From NCBI GenBank assembly GCA_046760105.1, contig JBHIDJ010000024.1, positions 1-29,831 on the forward strand: DNA of 29,831 bases, given 5' to 3'. The notes beneath the pieces are model-generated. The model was not told the DNA's origin. It did no database searches and saw only the letters and a list, made by a program, of their open reading frames with translations. Numbering within the stretch: the stretch's first letter is position 1; each line of letters opens with the position of its first letter. Source of the DNA: JBHIDJ01 sp046760105 (lineage in GTDB: Bacteria; Pseudomonadota; Gammaproteobacteria; Acidiferrobacterales; SPGG2). The translations under genes and the position numbers were made by a program. This document shows positions 1-8,229 of the stretch, in pieces.

Positions 1-2
1 TG

Positions 3-893
3 AATGTTACCTTGCGACAACTTCAGGTATTTGAGGCGGTTGCCCGCCATCTCAGCTTTACGCGTGCGGCCGAAGAGCTTTACCTCACGCAACCTGCGGT
101 CTCGATGCAAGTCAAGCAGCTGGAAGGGGCAATTGGCCTTCCGCTATTCGAGCAGCTGGGAAAGCGGATCCACCTAACAGAGGCTGGTCGCGCAATGCAC
201 CACTACAGCCGTGTCATTGCCAAGCAGCTGCGGGAAGCTGATCAAGTCTTAGACGAATTGAAAGGCGTAGAGGGGGGACGGCTAAAGATTACCGTTGCAA
301 CTACAGTCAACTACTTTGCCACCCGCCTCCTATCGGCATTCTGCCAGCGCCATAAGGGTGTACGGGTGAGTCTCGACGTTACTAACCGCGAAACACTACT
401 ACGTCAACTCGAGTCGAACGAAACCGACATCGTCTTGATGGGTAGACCGCCGGACGACCTTGAGGTCGTCGCCGAGCCGTTCATGGACAACCCGCTGGTT
501 GTTATTGCGCCGCCCAGCCACCCGCTTGCCCGCCGGCGCACAATACTGCTAGCGGAGCTAGAGCACGAGACATTTCTAATGCGGGAACAAGGTTCCGGCA
601 CGCGAATCGCCATGGAACGCTTCTTCACCGAGAAGGGCATTACCCCATCAGGCAGCATCGAGATGACCAGCAATGAGGCGATCAAGCAAAGCGTGGAGGC
701 CGGGCTCGGACTGGGACTCGTCTCGGCACATACTATCGAGCTCGAACTCGAAGTCGGACGCCTGAAGGTCCTGGATGTCGAGTCCTTTCCGATCATGCGG
801 CGCTGGTACGTCGTGCACCATAAGGGCAAGCGTCTTTCTGCAGCGGCGCAGGCATTCAAAAACTTCGTACTAAATGAAGCGCACAGCGTCTGA
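3..893 (+). CDS. cbbR: LysR-type regulator, CbbR-like (5' partial)
   Basis: LysR-family transcriptional regulator, 296 codons visible. The N-terminal winged helix-turn-helix reads TLRQLQVFEAVARHLSFTRA, then a recognition helix around LTQPAVSMQVKQLE, the arrangement typical of CbbR proteins that control RuBisCO/Calvin-cycle operons. The rest is the two-lobed inducer-binding domain (about residues 90-290). A TTG at position 12 is the first start-like codon, but the in-frame codons before it (Asn-Val-Thr) match the usual N-terminus of the family, so the real start very likely lies just left of the window. LysR genes usually control a divergent neighbour, which would be outside the window. The CbbR assignment rests on remembered similarity; a different LysR paralogue is possible. 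Confidence 0.75.
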   Translation, partial: NVTLRQLQVFEAVARHLSFTRAAEELYLTQPAVSMQVKQLEGAIGLPLFEQLGKRIHLTEAGRAMHHYSRVIAKQLREADQVLDELKGVEGGRLKITVATTVNYFATRLLSAFCQRHKGVRVSLDVTNRETLLRQLESNETDIVLMGRPPDDLEVVAEPFMDNPLVVIAPPSHPLARRRTILLAELEHETFLMREQGSGTRIAMERFFTEKGITPSGSIEMTSNEAIKQSVEAGLGLGLVSAHTIELELEVGRLKVLDVESFPIMRRWYVVHHKGKRLSAAAQAFKNFVLNEAHSV

Positions 894-1009
894 TCGTTGT
901 TTACCCCAGGTACACGGCGGGTTTACGTTATACTGGCCATTCAGCCCGCATCGCACGTTGATGATGAAACCTGGCAAGACGCAGAACACTGATTCACGCA
1001 AACAATCGC

Positions 1010-2635
1010 GTGAACGGAATTGACACACAGGTTGCAGAATCATCCGTGTCTAACGTCAAGGCCAGCAACAACTTACCGAGTACGGCACCGTACCGCCGCA
1101 TCGGCTACGGGACGACGCTGTTCCTTTCCTCGGCAGGCGCGCTGATCATCGAGATTGTCGCCGGACGCATGCTTGCGCCCTACGTCGGCATGTCACTCTA
1201 CACGTGGACTGCGATCATCGCCGTGGTCCTGGCGGGGTTGTCGCTTGGCCATTGGGTCGGCGGTGAGCTCAGCGGTGGCACCCGATCGCGATCATGTGGC
1301 GTCCTTGCTGCCGCGATGCTGTTAGCCGCTGGAACCGCGGCCGCCAGCCTGGTGCTGATCCGATTGTTGTCCCCGGGAATTCTCGCATCCGGAATCCACC
1401 CAATATTGGCGATCGTGCTTCTTGCGGCATGCCTGTTTTTCCTACCGAGTCTCTTTGTGGGAGTGGTCTCGCCTATTCTCACAAAGCTCGCCGTGGATGA
1501 GGCACCATATAGGCCTGGTCGCGTCATCGGACAAATGTATGCGCTTGGTGCGGTGGGAAGTATCGTCGGAACGCTGGCAGCGGGTTATCTGTTCATTTCG
1601 TGGATTGGATCGATCGGTACAGTCTTAGCGGTAGCGGGTGTGTATGCGCTGCTCGGAGGCGTCTTCGCTGTCATCAGTCGGGTCTCGCCCCGTACGGCAG
1701 GTGCCGTATCGATCATTGCCGTCGCGGTCTTGGTCGCTGCGTTTGTAACAGGTCAACGTATCGCAGCATTTGCCAGTCCCTGTACCGAAGAAAGCAACTA
1801 TTACTGCATCCGGGTGATCGATTACGCCCACGAGATAGGGCGACCTAGCGCACTGATGGTGTTGGATCATTTGGGGCATGGTATCAATGACCGTGACGAA
1901 CCGACGTGGCTGCATACCTCGTACGCCGCGCTCACTGACCGGCTCCTTCAGATCCGTATGCAGGATCGTGGGACCCTTTCAGCCTTCTTTGTCGGGGGCG
2001 GTGCCTATACGCTACCCCGTGCCTGGAGCACGGCCTTTCCTCAAGCAAGGCTTACGGTGGCCGAAATCGACCCTGCCGTCACCCGCATCGCGGAAAACCA
2101 CATGTGGCTTGAGGCAGCGCCCAATCTGAGAATCAAGCATCAGGACGCCCGGCTGCTGCTGCAGTCGCTGCCGCCGCAACCGCAGTTCGACATCATCGTT
2201 GGCGACGCCTTTCACGATATCTCCATACCGGCCCATCTCGTGACGCGAGAGTTCGCCCGTGAGGTGCAAAGACGGCTCAAGCCCCAGGGATTGTACACAC
2301 TCAACGTCGTGGATAACGCGTTCGGGCCCCAATTCCTGCTCAGTGCCGTCCGTACCTTGCTTGAAGTGTTCCCCAATGTGGAGGTCTGGGTCGACGCAGA
2401 ACAAATCATGACCGGTGGACGCATGACCTTTCTCGTTTCGGCATCGACACGACCTACGCCAGCGGCAAGAATCGAATCGGAAGCCAAGTCGGAGGATGAT
2501 ACCCAGCGCACCTGGCTGCGCTGGCCGACCGACAAGTTGAAGGCTGAAATCGCAAAGAGCGAGGTGCCGATCCTAACAGACAACTATGCACCGGTAGACC
2601 GCTTGATGTTCCCGGTTCTGAAAAAGGATCTATGA
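1010..2635 (+). CDS. Membrane protein with spermidine synthase-like domain
   Basis: 541 residues. The first half (about 30-250) is a bundle of hydrophobic helices beginning with a segment containing SSAGALIIEIVAGRMLAPYV. The second half (about 255-480) is a spermidine-synthase/Rossmann methyltransferase-like fold: a glycine-rich VGGGAYTLPRAW strand-loop, the acidic AEIDPAVT motif, then DARLLLQ and an FDIIVGDAFHD motif. This is the fused transporter-like/spermidine synthase architecture. Whether it makes a polyamine or methylates something is unknown; the membrane half suggests the product is made at or moved across the membrane. The start is uncertain: GTG 1010 has no clear ribosome binding site, an in-frame stop lies at 965-967, and GTG 1046 is an alternative. 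The ATG codons at 961 and 964 are out of frame. It follows cbbR by 116 bases with no obvious link. Confidence 0.8.
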   Translation: MNGIDTQVAESSVSNVKASNNLPSTAPYRRIGYGTTLFLSSAGALIIEIVAGRMLAPYVGMSLYTWTAIIAVVLAGLSLGHWVGGELSGGTRSRSCGVLAAAMLLAAGTAAASLVLIRLLSPGILASGIHPILAIVLLAACLFFLPSLFVGVVSPILTKLAVDEAPYRPGRVIGQMYALGAVGSIVGTLAAGYLFISWIGSIGTVLAVAGVYALLGGVFAVISRVSPRTAGAVSIIAVAVLVAAFVTGQRIAAFASPCTEESNYYCIRVIDYAHEIGRPSALMVLDHLGHGINDRDEPTWLHTSYAALTDRLLQIRMQDRGTLSAFFVGGGAYTLPRAWSTAFPQARLTVAEIDPAVTRIAENHMWLEAAPNLRIKHQDARLLLQSLPPQPQFDIIVGDAFHDISIPAHLVTREFAREVQRRLKPQGLYTLNVVDNAFGPQFLLSAVRTLLEVFPNVEVWVDAEQIMTGGRMTFLVSASTRPTPAARIESEAKSEDDTQRTWLRWPTDKLKAEIAKSEVPILTDNYAPVDRLMFPVLKKDL

Positions 2636-2651
2636 TTGCAGGGCAATTGTA

Positions 2652-2861
2652 ATGATGAGTAGGTTTCGGCTTCTCAGTACAGCGCTGCTCAAGCTCACGG
2701 TTGTCTTGTGTATGTCAGTTCCGAACACGACGAACGCCAGCGAACTTAGCGAGTTCAATGCGTTAGTGGCGGACGCGCTTGATCACTATCGCGCCGCCAG
2801 ATTCTACCCCGAGCAGTTAGTCGTCGTTATTATCGTCGTCCGGCTAACCGATTGTGCCTAG
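2652..2861 (+). CDS. Short exported protein, probably truncated
   Basis: 69 codons with a plausible signal peptide (LLSTALLKLTVVLCMSVPNT, cleavage near NASELS), followed by a helical stretch, EFNALVADALDHYRAARFY. I recall this segment as the start of longer exported proteins. From about position 2806 the reading becomes low-complexity (Val/Ile-rich, encoded by gtcgtcgttattatcgtcgt-type repeats) and stops inside the 3' end of the convergent ccdA. I read this as the N-terminal stub of a longer gene cut off by the ccdA junction. It could still be expressed as a small periplasmic peptide. It starts 16 bases after the preceding gene, with a weak ribosome binding site. Confidence 0.4.
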   Translation: MMSRFRLLSTALLKLTVVLCMSVPNTTNASELSEFNALVADALDHYRAARFYPEQLVVVIIVVRLTDCA

Positions 2862-3587
2862 TGCAGGCACCGCCTCGAGCAACCAATAAGCGATGTCGTT
2901 CATCGCACCCACTAGAAACAGGATGCCGGTGAGTACCAGTAGCACGCCCATCACTTGTTCTACGCGGTGCACGTGTCGTCGAAAACGTTGCATAAATGCG
3001 ATGAACGGTCGGGCCGCTAGCGCAGCCGCGAGGAAGGGGATACCGATACCCGCTGCGTACACCGCCAGGAGCGCTGCACCCTGCAACGCGCTCTCTTCAC
3101 CGGCAGCGACAAACAGTATGGTGGCCAACACCGGTCCCACACAGGGCGTCCAGCCGAAGGCGAAAGCGAGGCCGACTGCGTAGGCGCCCACGATGCCTGC
3201 TGGCCGCTGCCCGATGTGAAAGCGCGCCTCGCGGTAGAGCAAACCAATGCGCAGTATGCCAAGAAAGTGCAGACCAAGGAGAATGATTACGATACCGGCA
3301 ACATAGCGGAGGACGTTAAGGTGCTCGGTTACAAGCTTACCAAACGTGGTGGCGGTCGCGCCAAGAGCAACAAAGACAGTGGAGAAGCCCAACACGAAGG
3401 CCAGGGCAGCAAACAGTACTCTGCGGGTAGCGCGTAGCTCGCTCCCCTCGCCACCGGCCAGTTGCTCCGCGGTGACGCCACCGAGGAAGCACAAATACGG
3501 TGGGACGAGCGGGAGCACGCAGGGTGATGCAAAGCTCAGCAGACCCGCAACGAGAGCACCGACATAAGAGACGTCAAAACCGTTCAC
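2844..3587 (-). CDS. ccdA: CcdA/DsbD-family thiol reductant transporter (SoxV role)
   Basis: 247 residues, about six transmembrane segments. The first helix carries the family hallmark GLLSFASPCVLPLVPPYLCF, and the matching half-repeat has FGWTPCVGPVLATIL; the two cysteines in the two Pro-Cys contexts form the redox pair. CcdA-type proteins carry electrons from cytoplasmic thioredoxin across the inner membrane. In Sox clusters the homologue (SoxV) feeds periplasmic thioredoxins such as SoxW and SoxS, which keep the SoxY carrier cysteine reduced. GTG start, 9 bases after the soxB stop, so it is co-transcribed as the last gene of the sox operon. Its 3' end overlaps the convergent small ORF by 18 bases. 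Confidence 0.9.
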   Translation of the reverse strand: MNGFDVSYVGALVAGLLSFASPCVLPLVPPYLCFLGGVTAEQLAGGEGSELRATRRVLFAALAFVLGFSTVFVALGATATTFGKLVTEHLNVLRYVAGIVIILLGLHFLGILRIGLLYREARFHIGQRPAGIVGAYAVGLAFAFGWTPCVGPVLATILFVAAGEESALQGAALLAVYAAGIGIPFLAAALAARPFIAFMQRFRRHVHRVEQVMGVLLVLTGILFLVGAMNDIAYWLLEAVPALGTIG

Positions 3588-3596
3588 GTTCCCGCT

Positions 3597-5285
3597 TCAG
3601 GTGCCGACAATGTTAATTGCGGTATTCTCTTTTATCGAAATGACCTTTTTGCGCGCAATGTACTTCTCGACAACGTCATAGATGGGTGGACCTTTCGTTC
3701 CCTCGTTGACTGATGCCCAGCCCGTGACCATGTACCTGCGTTTGGGATCGATCGGCTTACCAGTCTTGAGCAGCATCATCTGGGAGATCCGCGAACCGAT
3801 TTTCTGGTTAATATCGATGCGATAGCCCATGCCACCCGCGCGGACCATATCGCCACCCTGCTGGTAATAGGGATCCGGATTAAACAGATTGTCCGCCACA
3901 TCCTCGAGTATGAGCTTCAGCTGCTCGCCGGTCATTTCTGTACGGTAGCAGCTCGGGTAGGTAATGGACGTCTGATTGTAAACATCTTCTATCGTGATCT
4001 CCTGTTCGGGCAGCAGCGCGGCACCCCACCGGAAGCCCGGGGACAGCCCAATCTCCGCATCGCGCTCCTCCAGCATCGCATTGCAAATGAGATCATCGAA
4101 GGTACCGTTAAAATTGCCGCGACGATACAAGAGTGTTTCTGTACGGCCGAGAACGCGAGAGATCTCCGCCTCGTGAGGCGCCCGGATTTTTTTGACTAAT
4201 GTAGCTATCTCCGGATCAGGGGTAATCACGTCGGAAAAAACCGGGATGAGTCGGTACCTGTAGTCAGTGACCTGTCCACGGTCTACCTTTAGGTCAAGCC
4301 GCGAAAGAAACTTACCGTGAGAGCCTGAAGCGATCAGCAGTGTCCTACCAACCTTGACCGCGACCGGTAGAGCATCGTGCGTATGTCCGGTAAGAATGAC
4401 ATCTATTCCATCGACGCGCCCGGCAAGCTTGCGGTCGACGTCGAAGCCATTGTGACTAAGCAAAACGACCAGCTGCGCGCCCTCCTTACGGGCTTTGCCG
4501 ACATGCTCTCTAACTACCTCTTCGCGAATTCCGAATGACCACTTGGGGATTTTATAACGCGGGTGAGCAATCGGTGTGTAGGGAAATGCCTGCCCGATGA
4601 CGGCGATCTTAACGCCGCCGCGTTCAAAGTAACTAATCGCATCAAAGACAGGCTCCTCCCAGTCGGTGTCGACGATATTGCCTGCAAGAAAGGGGAAATC
4701 TAGCTGTTCTCTTAGCTCCTGAACCCGTTCATCGCCGTAAGTGAACTCCCAATGTGCGGTCATGGCGTCGACATCGAGCGCATTCATGACTTCCACCATG
4801 TCTGCACCCCTCGTTTTCAAAGATGTGTAAGACCCTTGCCACGTATCACCCCCGTCGAGGAGAAGTGTGTTACCGGGTCGTTCTGCGCGGATCGCCTTGA
4901 TGAGCGTGGCTAGACGGTCAATACCACCCACGCGGCCATACGATTTCGCCAGACCAACGAAGTCCTCGCTCGTCAGTGCGTACGCCTCGGTGGAGTCGGG
5001 TGGCAGCCCAAAATGTTGCAGGAACTGCTTGCCGGTAATATGCGGTGGCAGTCCACGTACCGCGCCGACACCCAGGTTCACCGACGGCTCACGGTAGTAC
5101 AGCGGCATGAGCTGCGCATGAATATCGACGATGTGTAACAGGGTGACCTGCCCTAGCGACTCGAACCGCAGCAGATCCTTCTGGCTAATGGTCTGCCGTG
5201 CCGCGGCGCGGGTGAGAGCGCACGGCAGAGCAGATAAGGCCGCCGTGGCGAGCGCCACTTGCAGGAAATCACGCCGAGTTAACAT
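3597..5285 (-). CDS. soxB: SoxB thiosulfohydrolase
   Basis: 562 residues. SoxB hydrolyses the sulfate group from the S-thiosulfonated cysteine of SoxY in the periplasm. It begins with a twin-arginine-type signal (LTRRDFLQVALATAALSALP). The metallophosphoesterase/5'-nucleotidase-type core has the dimanganese motifs: HIVDIHAQLMPLYYREP (Asp and His ligands), LLDGGDTWQGS, AHWEFTYGDE, VVLLSHNGFDVD and ILTGHTHDALP. The C-terminal nucleotidase-like domain covers roughly 370-560. The usual SoxB motif is GHWEFTYG; here the first Gly is Ala. Length is normal for the family. It lies 70 bases downstream of soxA, separated by a strong hairpin. Confidence 0.97.
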   Translation of the reverse strand: MLTRRDFLQVALATAALSALPCALTRAAARQTISQKDLLRFESLGQVTLLHIVDIHAQLMPLYYREPSVNLGVGAVRGLPPHITGKQFLQHFGLPPDSTEAYALTSEDFVGLAKSYGRVGGIDRLATLIKAIRAERPGNTLLLDGGDTWQGSYTSLKTRGADMVEVMNALDVDAMTAHWEFTYGDERVQELREQLDFPFLAGNIVDTDWEEPVFDAISYFERGGVKIAVIGQAFPYTPIAHPRYKIPKWSFGIREEVVREHVGKARKEGAQLVVLLSHNGFDVDRKLAGRVDGIDVILTGHTHDALPVAVKVGRTLLIASGSHGKFLSRLDLKVDRGQVTDYRYRLIPVFSDVITPDPEIATLVKKIRAPHEAEISRVLGRTETLLYRRGNFNGTFDDLICNAMLEERDAEIGLSPGFRWGAALLPEQEITIEDVYNQTSITYPSCYRTEMTGEQLKLILEDVADNLFNPDPYYQQGGDMVRAGGMGYRIDINQKIGSRISQMMLLKTGKPIDPKRRYMVTGWASVNEGTKGPPIYDVVEKYIARKKVISIKENTAINIVGT

Positions 5286-5302
5286 GGTTGCCTCTCAAAC
5301 AA

Positions 5303-5334
5303 AGAGGGAATGCACGGTGAGGTGCATTCCCTCT
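5303..5334 (-). promoter_or_regulatory. Intercistronic hairpin between soxA and soxB
   Basis: A perfect 13-base inverted repeat (AGAGGGAATGCAC at 5303-5315 and GTGCATTCCCTCT at 5322-5334) with a six-base loop. In the - strand transcript it starts 21 bases after the soxA stop and ends 17 bases before the soxB ATG, followed by TTTGTTTG, which is only a poor U-tract. It could act as a partial terminator, an RNA-processing site or a 3'-end stabiliser, making soxXYZA and soxB/ccdA message levels differ. Confidence 0.75.
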
Positions 5335-5355
5335 CGAACAGGCTCGCTAGTAAAC

Positions 5356-6153
5356 CTACATGCGCACGCCAGGGGTCTCAACCGGAAGCCCGCGGGCGCG
5401 CCACATGATGTAGAGCTCGAGGTTCACGTACTCGTCAGCCCCATAAGGATATGGCTTCGCGCGTACCTGCTTGTTGCAACCCCTGAACCGGCGGTGCAGT
5501 GAACCCAGCTTCTGCCACTTCAGCCGGTATAGCGGGAAGGCGTTGGGCTGTCCCTCGCTGAGACGATTGGCACGTATCATCTTGCCTGGATGCTGCACGT
5601 GGCAGTGCATGCACGCCATGTCGAGCTGGCCACGGCGCTGATTATAGAATGCCTTGCCCTTTTCGAAGAAAGGTGCGGCCGGTCCGTCGATCTTCGGATT
5701 CACCGGCAGGCTGCGCGCTTGAAGCTTCACATAAGCAGTCATCCCCAGCAGCTCGTTGGACTCGTACTTCCATGGCTTGGCTTTCATGCGTTCCGCGCGG
5801 CACTGATTGATCCGCTGCTCGACGTTAATGAGCTTGCCAAGCTCCGGCGCGTAGACCGGGTAGGTCGCACCGACCTGCCTCATGCTTTCCTTTGAATCAC
5901 CATGACAGGACGCGCACGACTTTCCGGCCTCCCCGTCCACCTTAGTCCACAGCTCTTCAGCGGTTGCTACCCACAGAAACGCCGGGTTCGCAAAATCATC
6001 ATCCTGTATCGCCCGCGTTTCCGGGGTCATGAAGGTATAGCCGCTGCGTTTTCCCTCGACCTCGTACTTACCCCATTCCCCGGTGAAGGCCGTACCGACG
6101 ACCCCGGCGGTTAATGCGAAAACTGATGCGATTGTCAACGCTCGATAGCGCAT
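5356..6153 (-). CDS. soxA: SoxA, diheme c-type cytochrome subunit of SoxXA
   Basis: 265 residues with an N-terminal signal peptide. SoxA pairs with SoxX in the periplasm and couples thiosulfate to the SoxY cysteine, passing two electrons to cytochrome c. Two haem c attachment sites are visible, CASCH (80-84) and CMHCH (181-185), so this is the diheme type. The active-site cysteine expected to carry the persulfide ligand is C226 in RRFRGCNKQ. Cys118 is extra and has no obvious role from sequence. The C-terminus (EYVNLELYIMWRARGLPVET) is typical of SoxA. The ATG is preceded by GGGGGA. Sits 17 bases after soxZ. Confidence 0.97.
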   Translation of the reverse strand: MRYRALTIASVFALTAGVVGTAFTGEWGKYEVEGKRSGYTFMTPETRAIQDDDFANPAFLWVATAEELWTKVDGEAGKSCASCHGDSKESMRQVGATYPVYAPELGKLINVEQRINQCRAERMKAKPWKYESNELLGMTAYVKLQARSLPVNPKIDGPAAPFFEKGKAFYNQRRGQLDMACMHCHVQHPGKMIRANRLSEGQPNAFPLYRLKWQKLGSLHRRFRGCNKQVRAKPYPYGADEYVNLELYIMWRARGLPVETPGVRM

Positions 6154-6170
6154 CGCTATGTCCCCCGTTG

Positions 6171-6497
6171 TTACGAGACTACGTTGATCTTGGCGGTGGT
6201 TTTGTACTCCTTGCCGTCGTCATCTATCCAGATGAACTCCAACTCACCGCTCTCGGTAGCTGTTGTATAGAACGACATGTAAGGATTGGCTGATATCGCA
6301 GGATGGAAGTCAGCACTGAAGATCTCTTCACCGTTGTACTTCACCACGAACTTATTGATGATCTTACGGGGAATCTTCTTCCCCGTCTTCTTGTCCTTCC
6401 GCTGGCCTGTCTCCATCTTGTGGGAAATCAACGTCTTGACTTCGAACACCTCACCCTTCTTGACCTGGGCCGGCACCTTGACACGCGGTTTAGCCAT
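6171..6497 (-). CDS. soxZ: SoxZ, sulfur carrier complex subunit
   Basis: 108 residues, no signal peptide, an immunoglobulin-like beta fold. SoxZ forms a heterodimer with SoxY and is thought to travel to the periplasm on the Tat signal of SoxY. Visible family features are the N-terminal PRVKVPAQVKKGEVFEVKTL, ISHKMETGQRKD and the C-terminal FIWIDDDGKEYKTTAKINV. The start ATG has a strong GGAGGTG site. It follows soxY by 22 bases, so the pair is translated together. Confidence 0.97.
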   Translation of the reverse strand: MAKPRVKVPAQVKKGEVFEVKTLISHKMETGQRKDKKTGKKIPRKIINKFVVKYNGEEIFSADFHPAISANPYMSFYTTATESGELEFIWIDDDGKEYKTTAKINVVS

Positions 6498-6519
6498 TGT
6501 GCACCTCCAACGCTTGTAA

Positions 6520-6993
6520 TCAGCCGCCGCAGCCGCCGATGGTGACCTTCACTGCGTTCTTGGCCATGTACACCGAGCCGTCACTCATCTCGGCCACCGC
6601 GATGATGTTCTGTGTCTTGGCGAGACGGATCCGCGTAGACGCTACGGCCTTACCGCTGCGCGGGCTAAAGTGAAACGATCCCACATTGGGGCGTGGATTG
6701 CCGTCCGCGAACAGATGCACCGCCTTCACGTAATCCTTCCTCGTCATCGGACTATCGACGGTGAACGAGATCGGCACTGTGTTGCCGTTTTCCGCGATCT
6801 GCGGGAGCTTCAGCTGGATTCGACCCGGTTTGGGTTTCTTTTGCCCGATCAGCTTCTTGATCGCTGCGTCAGCACTAGCCGCGTCGGCAAACGCTGGAGC
6901 GATGCGATAAGCTACACCAAATAGCGCCAGGCCCCCAGCCGCGACCAGTACCTCGCGACGTGTAAATGTCCGTGCAGGGCTGTTTTTCCTCAT
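6520..6993 (-). CDS. soxY: SoxY, sulfur-binding carrier protein
   Basis: 157 residues from the chosen ATG. SoxY carries sulfur intermediates on the cysteine of its flexible C-terminal arm; here the protein ends in IGGCGG with Cys155. The N-terminus has a Tat-type signal (RTFTRREVLVAAGGLALFGV), consistent with export of the folded SoxYZ complex. An in-frame extension upstream to 7065 is possible, but ATG 6993 has a GGAGGAGG site just before it and gives the Tat signal the right placement. Located 83 bases after soxX and 22 bases before soxZ. Confidence 0.96.
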   Translation of the reverse strand: MRKNSPARTFTRREVLVAAGGLALFGVAYRIAPAFADAASADAAIKKLIGQKKPKPGRIQLKLPQIAENGNTVPISFTVDSPMTRKDYVKAVHLFADGNPRPNVGSFHFSPRSGKAVASTRIRLAKTQNIIAVAEMSDGSVYMAKNAVKVTIGGCGG

Positions 6994-7076
6994 GGATACC
7001 TCCTCCAAAGAATCAACAGGCATTACGTTGAATAAAGAACGAAACTCCATAGCGTTAGCTCGCAATCACACCTCGA

Positions 7077-7532
7077 TCACTTAAGCGTCATCAGGTATGC
7101 AACCACATCCTCCACTTCCTGGGCGGTCAATACGGTCTTGCCCTGAAACTTTTTCATCACACGTTCGAAACCGGCAGCCTTGTAAAACGACGGCATGATC
7201 GTGGTGGGATTGACGGCCTTGGGATCGACAATCCGCAGTCGCAGTTGCGCTGCGCTGAGTCGGCTCGCTACTCCCGTGAGCGGAGGTCCGACGTTACCGT
7301 GAAACGGCTGTTCGGGAATCGGCAGTACGTGACACCCAAGACAATTCCCCTTCTTACGGTTGATGGCGACCTGCCTGCCCTTGGCAGGGTCGCCGGGTGT
7401 GCCCGTGAGCGACTTTACAATAGCCAGGTTTTCAACCTCGTAGGCAATGATTGGATCGGCAAGTGCGCCGCTTGCGACAAGGCTGGAAACGGTGGCGGCA
7501 ACGAAAGATGCCAACAAAGTTTTCTTTGTCAT
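7077..7532 (-). CDS. soxX: SoxX, monoheme c-type cytochrome subunit of SoxXA
   Basis: 151 residues with a cleavable signal peptide ending near GALADP. One haem attachment site, CLGCH (64-68), and a likely axial Met113 in TTIMPSFYKA. It partners SoxA in the thiosulfate-coupling cytochrome. First gene of the soxXYZAB-ccdA unit. The start is supported by a GGAGGAGGG ribosome binding site directly upstream. The 188-base gap to the previous gene carries two tandem dyads, so this unit probably has its own promoter. Confidence 0.96.
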   Translation of the reverse strand: MTKKTLLASFVAATVSSLVASGALADPIIAYEVENLAIVKSLTGTPGDPAKGRQVAINRKKGNCLGCHVLPIPEQPFHGNVGPPLTGVASRLSAAQLRLRIVDPKAVNPTTIMPSFYKAAGFERVMKKFQGKTVLTAQEVEDVVAYLMTLK

Positions 7533-7610
7533 ATCCCTCCTCCGATTGCTGATCGACCATCGATCATCTGCACGCCGTCTAATCTATAGAATGCACATTT
7601 GAAGACCCAT

Positions 7611-7648
7611 ACTCCGTAAGGAATAACTCATTCTACTCCATATGGAAT
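7611..7648. promoter_or_regulatory. Two tandem operator-like dyads upstream of soxX
   Basis: Two near-identical 14-base elements, ACTCCGTAAGGAAT (7611-7624) and ACTCCATATGGAAT (7635-7648), share the form ACTCC-N4-GGAAT. Each is a partial dyad around its centre, and the centres are 24 bases apart, a little over two helical turns. They lie 79-116 bases before the soxX ATG. The arrangement is what a dimeric regulator binding cooperatively would use; ArsR-type SoxR repressors are the known regulators of sox genes in other bacteria. No regulator gene for this site is in the window. Confidence 0.55.
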
Positions 7649-7720
7649 AATCCTTACTAGAATACACAGGTATTGACATGACATTGGTGTCGCGGCAAAG
7701 CGAAATGACTCATATCGACT

Positions 7721-8215
7721 TCAGAAGCTAAGCTTCTCAAGGACTGCCGTGATGCCCTCCCGCGCGCACGCGTCATCGGCCTCACCGCCAGGTGCCCCGG
7801 AAATCCCGACCCCGCCGACGATCGATCCCGCGGCCTCCACCGGCACGCCACCGCCGATCATCAATGCATCAGTGACCAGCCTCGCCCCGGACTGCGCCTT
7901 TCCGGCTTGCGTCAGCTCTGCTATCGCCAAGGTGTCGTCGCGGAAGGAGACGGCCGTCCACGCCTTACGGCGCGCTGTTTCCGGCGTATGCGGGCCGGCA
8001 AAACGATCACGCAGCACCACTTGTACAACACCAAACCGATCGACGACCGCAACCGCCACCTGATAACCGCGCTTGCGGCAATCCGCGAGCGATGCTTGCG
8101 CCAACTCAAGCGCCGTTTCGGGGCTCATGACCTTGAAGTCTAATAGTCCCTCTTGAGCCGACGCAGGTCCTACAATACAAGCGCTCAACGTAACCGCGGT
8201 CATAATCCGTTTCAT
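7721..8215 (-). CDS. GlcG/HbpS-like (DUF336) exported protein
   Basis: 164 residues from ATG 8215, which has a GAGGAGG site; the reading frame is open further upstream, but that would bury the signal peptide. The signal peptide (KRIMTAVTLSACIVGPASA) is followed by the DUF336 fold: SLADCRKRGYQVAVAVVDR, a KAWTAVSFR-type helix and the glycine-rich GGGVPVEAAGSIVGGVGISG. Family members bind haem or small metabolites; the role here is unknown. Its position in soxW-soxS-glcG, directly before soxX, points to a periplasmic task in sulfur oxidation or cytochrome maturation, which is inference. Confidence 0.85.
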   Translation of the reverse strand: MKRIMTAVTLSACIVGPASAQEGLLDFKVMSPETALELAQASLADCRKRGYQVAVAVVDRFGVVQVVLRDRFAGPHTPETARRKAWTAVSFRDDTLAIAELTQAGKAQSGARLVTDALMIGGGVPVEAAGSIVGGVGISGAPGGEADDACAREGITAVLEKLSF

Positions 8216-8229
8216 CACTTTTCGCCTCC

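Noticed and set aside
929..934. TATACT as a -10 element before the spermidine-synthase-like gene
   Set aside because: No -35-like hexamer at a suitable distance.
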